DNA from: Pseudomonadales bacterium
GTDB lineage: Bacteria; Pseudomonadota; Gammaproteobacteria; Pseudomonadales; Azotimanducaceae
DNA: 12,666 nucleotides
Assembly (NCBI GenBank): GCA_029244465.1
Contig: JAQWQN010000273.1
Span: 1-12,666, forward strand
Reading direction: 5' to 3'
The notes under the pieces are model-generated. The model worked only from the letters and a program-made list of their open reading frames with translations. It was not told the DNA's origin and made no database searches. Positions within the stretch are counted from its first letter, which is position 1. Every line of letters starts with the position of its first letter. Positions 6,642-12,666 of the stretch are shown piece after piece. Made by a program: the position numbers and the translations under genes.

Positions 6642-8318
6642 ATGGATAAATTAACGGTCTTTACAGCAGCGCAGATCCGCACGATGGATCCAGGCCGCCC
6701 TGAGGCAAACGCAGTTGCCGTCAGCGCGGGAAAAATTGTCTCCGTGGGCACACTCGAATCGATGCAACCGTGGTTACGTCGCGTACCTTATGAAATCGAC
6801 GATCGCTTTGCTGAACGGGTGTTGATGCCTGGCTTCATTGACCCGCACACACACTTGCGCTTATCGGGAACCTACATGGGCCTGAATTACGTCGGGCCAA
6901 TAAAGTCCACCGATCCCTTTGGGCATCCGGTTGCACCTCTACCGAATCGCGACGCCGTATTAGCGCAACTGAAGTCGCTCGTGGCGAGTCGAAATGAGGA
7001 CCTCGAGACACCCATTACCGCCTGGGGATTTGATCCAGGCATGCAAGGCGGGCACCTGGATCGCGAGATGCTTGATGCCGTCTCGACAGAGGTCCCCATC
7101 TGGGTGATCGCCTACGCACCACATATTATCTATACCAATACGCCCATGTTGGAACTTACCGGCGTTGATGAGCAGACCAAACTGCATGGCCTGGGTCGTT
7201 ATGGGGACGGTCGCCTTAATGGCTGGTTTGTCGAAACCGAGGCAACAGCGGTCGCCTCGCGTCCCGTTCGCGACCAGGTATACCATCAGGGTTTCGGCGT
7301 TGAAGCGTTAAAGCTGCAGGGACAAGTTGCCCTTCGCAGTGGTGTTACCACGACTGCGGATATGATTTTTGGAATTTCGTCGATGCAGACAGAGTGGGAC
7401 GATCATGTTACAGCGATTGAACAGGGCGTTTTGCCGTTGCGTATGTTGTTGGTCCCTTTCGAAGGCAGACTGCGCCGTGAATATGGTGATGACATCGCTG
7501 CGTACTACAGAACGATGGCAGCGCAGGCAACCGACCGGCTGGCCGTGCATGGGGTAAAGTACGTGAACGACGGCTCATACCCATCGATGACGTTAAGGTT
7601 GAACTACCCAGGCTATTTAGATGGGGAGGTTGGGCTCGCTGGTGAGGTCGCGTGGGAAGATATGGTCGATCGAATGATGCCCTACTGGCGGGCTGGGGTG
7701 CAGATCCACTCGCATGCGAACGGTGACGAAACCATTGACATGACGCTCAACACATTAAACGAGCTACAAAACCGCTTCCCCCGATTCGACCACAGATTCA
7801 CCATTGAGCATTACTGCATCAGCACACCAGCGCAGGCAAAGCGGCTTGCGGCGCTTGGTGGCCTAGCGAGTGTGAATCCCTACTTTGTGCATTACCGATC
7901 GGGGATTCATGCAGACCAAGGCTTCGGCCCGGACCGGACCGAAGCGACGGCTCGTCTCGGTTCCCTTGTACGCGCCGGAGCAACCTTTGCACTGCATTCA
8001 GATTACAACTTAGTTGTCGCGCCGATGCATCCTCTGACCGCCGCGTGGATCGCGGTTAATCGTCTCGCGTCCGATGGTCAAACCGTACTCGCGCCGGGAG
8101 AGAGAATCAGCGTAGATCAAGCAATGCGCGCGATCACTATCGATGCAGCGTTTGTGCTCAGCAAGGACCATCAACTCGGCAGCATCGAAGTTGGAAAATT
8201 TGCCGATTTCACTGTTTTGGCGGATGACCCGTATGAGGTTGATCCGAAAAACCTTAACAAGATTGAAGTATGCGCCACGGTCCTTGGTGGTGAAGCACAA
8301 ATAGCCGCGAATGGATGA
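6642..8318 (+). CDS. Metal-dependent amidohydrolase (Amidohydrolase_3/YtcJ-like)
   Basis: This 558-residue protein has the normal length for the Amidohydrolase_3 branch of the amidohydrolase superfamily, TIM-barrel metalloenzymes that hydrolyse amide, formamide or related C-N bonds. Residues ~1-60 form the N-terminal part of the small beta-sandwich (FTAAQIRTMDPGRPEANAVA...GKIVSVG). The barrel opens with MPGFIDPHTH, metal ligands H69 and H71. Further likely ligands or catalytic residues are K306 in VKYVNDGS, H356/H358 in QIHSHANGD, H390 in FTIEHY and D454 in LHSDYNL. The C-terminus returns to the sandwich with VGKFADFTVL. No signal peptide, so it is cytoplasmic. The ATG at 6642 matches the usual family start; the upstream GTGAG is a weak ribosome site. 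It overlaps the CobW-like gene by 8 bases, suggesting a metal-delivery partnership. The substrate is unknown; relatives include N-substituted formamide deformylases. Confidence 0.93.
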   Translation: MDKLTVFTAAQIRTMDPGRPEANAVAVSAGKIVSVGTLESMQPWLRRVPYEIDDRFAERVLMPGFIDPHTHLRLSGTYMGLNYVGPIKSTDPFGHPVAPLPNRDAVLAQLKSLVASRNEDLETPITAWGFDPGMQGGHLDREMLDAVSTEVPIWVIAYAPHIIYTNTPMLELTGVDEQTKLHGLGRYGDGRLNGWFVETEATAVASRPVRDQVYHQGFGVEALKLQGQVALRSGVTTTADMIFGISSMQTEWDDHVTAIEQGVLPLRMLLVPFEGRLRREYGDDIAAYYRTMAAQATDRLAVHGVKYVNDGSYPSMTLRLNYPGYLDGEVGLAGEVAWEDMVDRMMPYWRAGVQIHSHANGDETIDMTLNTLNELQNRFPRFDHRFTIEHYCISTPAQAKRLAALGGLASVNPYFVHYRSGIHADQGFGPDRTEATARLGSLVRAGATFALHSDYNLVVAPMHPLTAAWIAVNRLASDGQTVLAPGERISVDQAMRAITIDAAFVLSKDHQLGSIEVGKFADFTVLADDPYEVDPKNLNKIEVCATVLGGEAQIAANG

Positions 8319-9387
8319 GCCTATGTGTCGTACGCAGTCTTCTACGTCCCCAATCAACACACCGATAGAGACTGTCTGGGATTCAGTCCTGCTAACCCTG
8401 CAAGCGCCACAGGAGAGGATTGAACCTGGCGAGCCGATTCCTGTCACCGTCTTCGCTGGCTTTTTGGGTTCCGGCAAAACCACGCTATTGTGTCGTTTGC
8501 TGGAAAGTACAACGCTCACAATTACTGCAATTGTCAACGACCTAGCCGCCGTCAACGTAGACGCAGAAAAAATTCGCCACACCACCGCTGAAACAATCGA
8601 GTTTGAGAACGGCTGCGCCTGTTGCGTCCTCAGCGGTGATTTAGGGCTTGCTTTGGCAGGAGTAAGCCAGCGCGATGCCAAGCCCGATGCCGTCGTTATT
8701 GAAGCGTCAGGCGTCAGCGATCCGACAGGCATTGCTCAAACCATTGCTAGTGTGGACGGTGTCATTCTTGACGGGATCGTGACCGTCGTCGACGGCCAAT
8801 CTTGGGCAGAGCAAATCCTCGACACAACTGCAGCACATTTATTTCGACGGCAGCTGGAAGCGGCACATATGGTGATTGTGACCAAATGTGAACCGAGCGC
8901 GGAAGGTTTTGCGGGGCTGTGCGATCTGGTGCCGGGACGAGCGGTGCTTTCCGCCGCTGAGTTGACCGATGCCGATGCGTCTGAGTTTCTGCTTGGGGCA
9001 GTGTTGAAAGGTGCTCGACTACCGATCGATGCGCATAGCCACGACACGAGTGCTTTTGCTTCTGAGGTGATCTCATGGCACGGCCAGATCGAAGCGCGGG
9101 CATTCATGTCTTGGCTTGACGCGATCCCACCAGCAGTCTATCGAATCAAAGGGCTGGTGAACATCTCCGAGCAAGGCGAGCTTAAATCCGTCGAAGTGCA
9201 AGCAGTTGGACGGCGCTGGCGGATCGCTGCGGCGACAGAGGTTATTACAGCGAGTTCCATCGTCACAATTGGGGCACAAGGCGATTCATCCTACACAGAG
9301 CACAGCGATTCTCTGCGTAAACTTGTGAAAAAAGCAGCGCTTGAAGAAGGCCCTCATTTTAAAAAGGCTGTGCCACCTAAGCGCTGA
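8311..9387 (+). CDS. CobW/COG0523 G3E-family GTPase, candidate metal chaperone
   Basis: This 358-residue P-loop GTPase has Walker A GFLGSGKTT at 50-58, the metal-binding C-x-C-C motif (C102, C104, C105) in ENGCACC, EASGVSDP from E131, and a G4-like TKCE at 191-194. A CobW C-terminal domain follows at ~255-335 (RAFMSWLDAIPPAVYRIKG). COG0523 proteins use GTP to load metal, often zinc, into target proteins. Unlike many relatives it has no long histidine run, only HSHD near residue 245. About 42 residues precede the first strand, longer than usual; a start at the ATG at 8323 (M5), preceded by GATGAG, is possible. The gene begins inside the end of the amidohydrolase gene, so the two are translated together and the amidohydrolase is the obvious candidate client. 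Cobalamin synthesis is unlikely, as no cob genes are nearby. Confidence 0.92.
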   Translation: MDEPMCRTQSSTSPINTPIETVWDSVLLTLQAPQERIEPGEPIPVTVFAGFLGSGKTTLLCRLLESTTLTITAIVNDLAAVNVDAEKIRHTTAETIEFENGCACCVLSGDLGLALAGVSQRDAKPDAVVIEASGVSDPTGIAQTIASVDGVILDGIVTVVDGQSWAEQILDTTAAHLFRRQLEAAHMVIVTKCEPSAEGFAGLCDLVPGRAVLSAAELTDADASEFLLGAVLKGARLPIDAHSHDTSAFASEVISWHGQIEARAFMSWLDAIPPAVYRIKGLVNISEQGELKSVEVQAVGRRWRIAAATEVITASSIVTIGAQGDSSYTEHSDSLRKLVKKAALEEGPHFKKAVPPKR

Positions 9388-9436
9388 GGCTCACAACCAA
9401 TCTGGCCTACGTGCTGCACAAGAGAGTGACACCGTT

Positions 9437-9456
9437 ATGCCACCAATGGCATTGTT
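9437..9456 (+). terminator. Weak hairpin terminator candidate after the CobW-like gene
   Basis: ATGCCA, loop CCAA, TGGCAT forms a perfect 6-base-pair stem (9437-9452), followed by TGTT on the plus strand. It lies 50 bases after the GTPase stop, in the 114-base convergent gap. The T-tract is poor, so termination may be weak. It gives no T-run in the opposite direction for the symporter gene. Confidence 0.3.
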
Positions 9457-9501
9457 TGATCACCCGTCAACCGCTGCTCTTAGCGCTCGACCACATTTGC
9501 C

Positions 9502-10998
9502 TTATTGTTCGAATCTGCCGAGACGGGCTATTTTGCGATCCAACCTGTCACGCAGTCTCTTTTGCCGTTCTTCTGTCAGCGGATAGCCAGAGAGCATTGG
9601 CAGAATTAAAAAATTCAACGATGCTGGAATAATAGAATAGAGACAGGCTAACCACATTAAACTGGTTGTCGAGTTACCACTAGCAGTGCCGACCAAATCC
9701 GGGTCCACAAGCGGATCGAACCCGAAGAATGCAGCCCCTGCAATACCTAGCGCACCACCGGCAGCAGCCGTACCCTTACGCAACGAACCCCAGACCGAGA
9801 AATACAGACCAGCCCGATTTTTACCAGTCCGAGCAAAATCCACATCCACCGTGTCTGCCGCCATGGAGGCCAACAAAGCGAACATGGCACCGACGACGCT
9901 ACCCTTGAAGCACATCACCACCATGAATAGTACGAACTCGCCCTCGGGTATAAAGGGTATCCAAGAGGACCAGAAGGCATACCAAAGAAGACCGTATAAC
10001 ATCGTTCGGTGCTTACCCAGTCGTTTTGACAACTTGGTCCACGGTGCTACCCCAAACACCGATGCTCCGTAATAAACCAATAGGAAGATCGGGTAGAGCT
10101 CGCCCGCGTTGATGACATGTTTGACAAAAAAGTAGGACATAGCGGCGGTCATCGCAATACCACCACCGACCACCATATACGTGACAACGACTCTCACGTA
10201 GGGGCCGTTTCGAGTCACGACTTTGGCGCTCGCGAGAAACCCCCGTTGCTGGCGTTCAATGGTCGCGAGCTGAGGTTCCGGTACGGTGAACAGCGCAAAA
10301 AGAACCGTTACCGGAATAGCAATCAGGACAAAAGTCGCTAGCCACTCCAGTATCACAGCAATATTGCCAGCTCGTTCAGCCATGATGACTTGAAACTCAG
10401 TACTAAAATTGGCCAAGACACTGGACAAATCGGTACTAGAGGTTGTCGAAAAGTAGATGACCAAAGCGGCAGTCAACGGCAGAAAATTAAAGCAGAGATA
10501 TCCCGCAAAGTGGGCCTGCTCACGCCTCGCGGTGATGTGCGTACGGAACTCATACGACGTCGACATCTCCGCGCCCCAGGCATAGTACGGCAACGCAACT
10601 AGCGTATAGCCGAAGTAGAGTAACACGCTCCACGTGCCAAAATACCAAGCGGTGACATCGGCCGGTGGCACCAGGAGTTTATAGAGCGACAGCATTAAGA
10701 GCGGTGTGCCCAACAGAATCCAGGGCTTGCGCCGTCCCCACGGGGTCTTGGTATTATCAGACAAGACACCGATCAACGGATCCGTGAAGGCATCAGAAAG
10801 CCGAGCTCCGAGGATAATGGCGGACATGACGTAGAGTGGGATGCCCAGTTCCGCATAAAACGGAATCACATAGAGTGCTACCGGCAGCAATGCCATGGAA
10901 ACCGGCAAATACATGCTCGCGTAACTGATCACTTTCGCTTCACTGATCGGCTGGCGCTGCGCATCGCCACGATCTACCTGAATCTCTCCCTCACTCAC
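9502..10998 (-). CDS. GPH-type (MFS_2) sugar:cation symporter
   Basis: This 498-residue inner-membrane transporter has about 12 hydrophobic segments. The family signature lies near the second/third helix: DAFTDPLIGVLSD at 69-81 followed by GRRKPW at 88-93, matching the glycoside-pentoside-hexuronide:cation symporter family (MelB, LacS, XylP relatives). Such carriers move sugars or glycosides with H+ or Na+; marine family members are often annotated without a proven substrate. The start is set at GTG 10998: a strong GGGGAGAGG site precedes it, whereas the frame can be extended to 11079 only with a non-hydrophobic arginine- and cysteine-rich leader. A TATACT -10-like hexamer (11032-11037) lies ~35 bases upstream, without a good -35. 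It is downstream of the oxidoreductase gene by 253 bases, so it probably has its own promoter. No EIIA domain is fused at the C-terminus. Confidence 0.92.
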   Translation of the reverse strand: MSEGEIQVDRGDAQRQPISEAKVISYASMYLPVSMALLPVALYVIPFYAELGIPLYVMSAIILGARLSDAFTDPLIGVLSDNTKTPWGRRKPWILLGTPLLMLSLYKLLVPPADVTAWYFGTWSVLLYFGYTLVALPYYAWGAEMSTSYEFRTHITARREQAHFAGYLCFNFLPLTAALVIYFSTTSSTDLSSVLANFSTEFQVIMAERAGNIAVILEWLATFVLIAIPVTVLFALFTVPEPQLATIERQQRGFLASAKVVTRNGPYVRVVVTYMVVGGGIAMTAAMSYFFVKHVINAGELYPIFLLVYYGASVFGVAPWTKLSKRLGKHRTMLYGLLWYAFWSSWIPFIPEGEFVLFMVVMCFKGSVVGAMFALLASMAADTVDVDFARTGKNRAGLYFSVWGSLRKGTAAAGGALGIAGAAFFGFDPLVDPDLVGTASGNSTTSLMWLACLYSIIPASLNFLILPMLSGYPLTEERQKRLRDRLDRKIARLGRFEQ

Positions 10999-11001
10999 AC
11001 G

Positions 11002-11010
11002 CCTCTCCCC
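11002..11010 (-). promoter_or_regulatory. Ribosome binding site deciding the GTG start of the symporter
   Basis: The minus strand reads GGGGAGAGG, three bases, then GTG at 10996-10998; the core GGGGAG is 6 bases from the codon spacing used by Shine-Dalgarno sites. It argues against the longer open frame beginning at 11079. Confidence 0.65.
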
Positions 11011-11116
11011 AGCCGTGTTTAAGACCGCAACAGTATAGCGCCTGATGCAACAAATTCGCACACCACCTGTGGCCTGCAATCGACCAGCTCAAAACAGATT
11101 GCGCAACACGCGGGAC

Positions 11117-11129
11117 CAACAAATTGTTG
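11117..11129. repeat. Perfect inverted repeat CAACAA-A-TTGTTG
   Basis: Two 6-base arms are separated by a single base, in the gap upstream of the symporter gene. Size and symmetry resemble a compact operator half-site pair, but no regulator is encoded nearby. It could be chance. Confidence 0.35.
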
Positions 11130-11159
11130 CCACTCAACCCCTCGGAGACAAGGGGACCG

Positions 11160-11195
11160 GACGATCGTCGGTCAACCACGTCACCGCGGTTGACC
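11160..11195. repeat. Tandem palindromes upstream of the symporter gene
   Basis: A 10-base perfect palindrome GACGATCGTC (11160-11169) directly abuts a larger inverted repeat, GGTCAACC (11170-11177), 10-base spacer, GGTTGACC (11188-11195). No T-tract follows in either direction, so an intrinsic terminator is unlikely. Placement 160-200 bases upstream of the symporter start and 57-92 bases after the oxidoreductase stop fits a regulator-binding site or an RNA hairpin between two transcription units. Function is inferred only from symmetry and position. Confidence 0.45.
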
Positions 11196-11251
11196 ACGGT
11201 TTGCCAGCAGCGATCTAGCAACCGGTCCGCGGCGGCAATTCTATCTGCACG

Positions 11252-12190
11252 TCAAAACTCGATGACCATGCGCCCACGCGTCCCCCCGGCCTCAAGTCTA
11301 CGGTGCGCAATTGCGGCATTTTCAGGCGACACGGCTTCCGCCACACGCAGGGTCAATTGCCCGGCTTCGGTTTGCTCTCGCAACCGGTCTAGCTTGTCGT
11401 AGGCACCGTCATATTTCGTCACCCAGGTTGCACTAAAGTTGATCCGTCGTTGTGGCTCACCTTTAAACCCACGTATCGCCGTAAAAGCACCGCCATCCTT
11501 AACCGCATCAACCGCTAATTCGTTCAACAATGCACCATCCGCTAAACCATCAACACCCAGCGGGAAATGTTCCCGAATCCTGTCGGCAAAGCCGTCCCCT
11601 CTGTCCACAATCACGTCGACGCCCAATAAGTCCAGTAGCGCGCGATCTGATTCTTTGGCATCTGCAATCACCGTCAACCCGTCCGCTTTGGCCAGCTGCA
11701 CAACATAGCCACCATATGCGCCTGGTGCACCGGTGACCGCGATAACCTGCCCGGGTTGAAGATTTAACAGATCCAGAGAAAGTCTCGCGGTCAAGCCATT
11801 CATTGGCAGCGTACAGGCTGCCACATGCGTGCTTCCCTCAGGTGCTCTAACAACGGCATTCTGTGCCAGAACAATTTGTTCTCTATAGGCACCGTGCGCG
11901 GCATTTGGCACCACCATCGCCATGACCCGATCACCGACCTCGATCCCTGTCGTCACGCCCTGCCCGACCTGGTCGACCACTCCAGCTGCATCCATCCCAG
12001 GGACATACGGCGGTGGGTCTTTTTTCTGCACCTCCGCCCTCACTCCGTTTCTCGCCACGACATCCGTCGGGTTTACCGCCGCCGCATAATTTCGGATCCG
12101 GACTTGGCCCGGTCCAGCGTCTGCCGATGGCACGTCAACCACCTTCAGTACCTCAGGGCCACCATGTTCAAATAATCCTACTGCTCGCAT
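11252..12190 (-). CDS. Zeta-crystallin-like NAD(P)H quinone/alkene oxidoreductase (MDR superfamily)
   Basis: This 312-residue medium-chain dehydrogenase/reductase has a GroES-like N-terminal domain (residues ~1-125; AAAVNPTDVVARNG at 36-49, PGMDAAGVV at 64-72). The nucleotide-binding Rossmann domain carries the loop TGAPGAYGG at 153-161, where the family usually has TGAAGGVG. The cysteine/histidine set that binds catalytic zinc in alcohol dehydrogenases is absent, so it belongs to the zinc-free quinone oxidoreductase group that reduces quinones or activated double bonds with NADPH. It ends normally at GRMVIEF. ATG 12190 is supported by GAGGGA five bases upstream (12196-12201). The DUF1501 gene ends 38 bases before this start on the same strand, so the two are probably co-transcribed. 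The physiological substrate is unknown, and the link to its neighbours is only positional. Confidence 0.92.
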   Translation of the reverse strand: MRAVGLFEHGGPEVLKVVDVPSADAGPGQVRIRNYAAAVNPTDVVARNGVRAEVQKKDPPPYVPGMDAAGVVDQVGQGVTTGIEVGDRVMAMVVPNAAHGAYREQIVLAQNAVVRAPEGSTHVAACTLPMNGLTARLSLDLLNLQPGQVIAVTGAPGAYGGYVVQLAKADGLTVIADAKESDRALLDLLGVDVIVDRGDGFADRIREHFPLGVDGLADGALLNELAVDAVKDGGAFTAIRGFKGEPQRRINFSATWVTKYDGAYDKLDRLREQTEAGQLTLRVAEAVSPENAAIAHRRLEAGGTRGRMVIEF

Positions 12191-12228
12191 ACTATTCCCT
12201 CAAAGTTAGCTACTGGCTCTAGCCCGTG

Positions 12229-12666
12229 TTACACGAAACCAAGACGCTCATAATTGCCATAGAGTATTTTACTTGGCTCTCGAACACCCATCCAATCTCG
12301 AATGAGCGTTGCATAGACTTGCCTAAAGTCGGTGGTGTGGATCAAATCCCCCTGATCGAGATTCTCAAGACTAGGATGCTCACCATATAGCCCGCCTCGA
12401 ACGGGTTGTCCAAAGATATACATGGGTCCGGCAACGCCGTGATCAGTGCCCAATGATTTATTTTCCCGCACTCGTCGCCCAAACTCACTGAAAACAAGCA
12501 GCACCACATCTTCGGCGCGCCCCATCTTTTCTATATCGGTCAGAAATGCGAGCACGGAATCGCCCAGTTGATTGAACAAACCCGCTTGCATCGAGGCTTG
12601 CGAAACGTGGGTGTCAAAGCCACTAAAATTCGTGTAGTAAAAGCGCGCTGCAGTGCCTGCATGGAT
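12229..12666 (-). CDS. DUF1501 family protein, C-terminal part (5' end beyond window)
   Basis: The last 145 residues of a DUF1501 protein are present. The frame is open to the window edge; an internal ATG at 12591 is not the true start, because the residues before it (ARFYYTNFSGFDTHVSQAS) match the family's conserved 'YY...GGFDTH' region. Further family landmarks are FSEFGRRVREN, GTDHGVAGPM, GGLYGEHPSL, HTTDFRQVYATLIRDWMGV and the terminal YERLGFV. DUF1501 proteins have an alkaline-phosphatase/sulfatase-like fold, are often exported by the Tat system, and are usually encoded next to a DUF1800 protein. The signal peptide and any such neighbour would lie outside the window to the right. Biochemical function is not established. 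The oxidoreductase gene follows after 38 bases. Confidence 0.92.
   Translation of the reverse strand: MHAGTAARFYYTNFSGFDTHVSQASMQAGLFNQLGDSVLAFLTDIEKMGRAEDVVLLVFSEFGRRVRENKSLGTDHGVAGPMYIFGQPVRGGLYGEHPSLENLDQGDLIHTTDFRQVYATLIRDWMGVREPSKILYGNYERLGFV

Noticed and set aside
8010..8732. A 240-codon minus-strand frame across the amidohydrolase/GTPase junction
   Set aside because: It lies antisense to two confidently identified genes whose motifs fully cover it, and has no recognisable domain.
8311..9387. Role in cobalamin synthesis (true CobW)
   Set aside because: No cobalamin gene is nearby; the metal-chaperone reading of COG0523 fits the overlap with a metalloenzyme better.
10999..11079. A 27-residue N-terminal extension of the GPH symporter
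   Set aside because: GTG 10998 is preceded by a strong GGGGAGAGG site; the extension lacks support and covers the likely promoter.

Overview
The window is typical protein-dense proteobacterial chromosome: moderate GC, short intergenic gaps and overlapping genes. A large TonB-dependent receptor (TBDR), a TPR-sulfotransferase, a probable BCCT transporter, a GPH-type symporter and a DUF1501 protein together suggest a Gram-negative, probably aquatic gamma- (or alpha-) proteobacterium that scavenges organic matter. This placement is inferred from gene content; there is no RNA or marker gene. No tRNA, rRNA, CRISPR array, insertion sequence or integrase was seen.

Left block (1-4663, minus strand, reading from 4663 down): TBDR, then TPR-sulfotransferase, then the first 31 codons of a probable BCCT transporter cut by the window edge. 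Neighbouring genes overlap by 20 and 8 bases, so this is almost certainly one operon. All three start codons appear to be non-ATG (TTG, GTG, TTG).

Middle block (4664-9387, plus strand): a 509-base divergent intergenic region is followed by an exported serine hydrolase of the beta-lactamase/6-aminohexanoate-dimer-hydrolase type. After a 263-base gap come a cytoplasmic Amidohydrolase_3 enzyme and a COG0523/CobW GTPase that overlap by 8 bases. The last two look like a metalloenzyme and its candidate metal chaperone.

Right block (9502-12666, minus strand): the 3' part of a DUF1501 gene runs off the right edge. It is followed after 37 bases by a zinc-free zeta-crystallin-like quinone/NADPH oxidoreductase, then after a 253-base gap containing several palindromes by a GPH/MFS_2 sugar-type cation symporter. 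The symporter and the CobW gene converge at 9388-9501, where there is one weak hairpin.

Working hypothesis (inference): the left and middle blocks form a divergent uptake-and-hydrolysis locus. The receptor would admit a substrate, the exported serine hydrolase and cytoplasmic amidohydrolase would cleave ester or amide bonds, and the BCCT carrier would move a quaternary-ammonium-like compound across the inner membrane. The sulfotransferase between receptor and carrier does not fit simple catabolism and is the most intriguing member. No canonical defence or mobile system was found.
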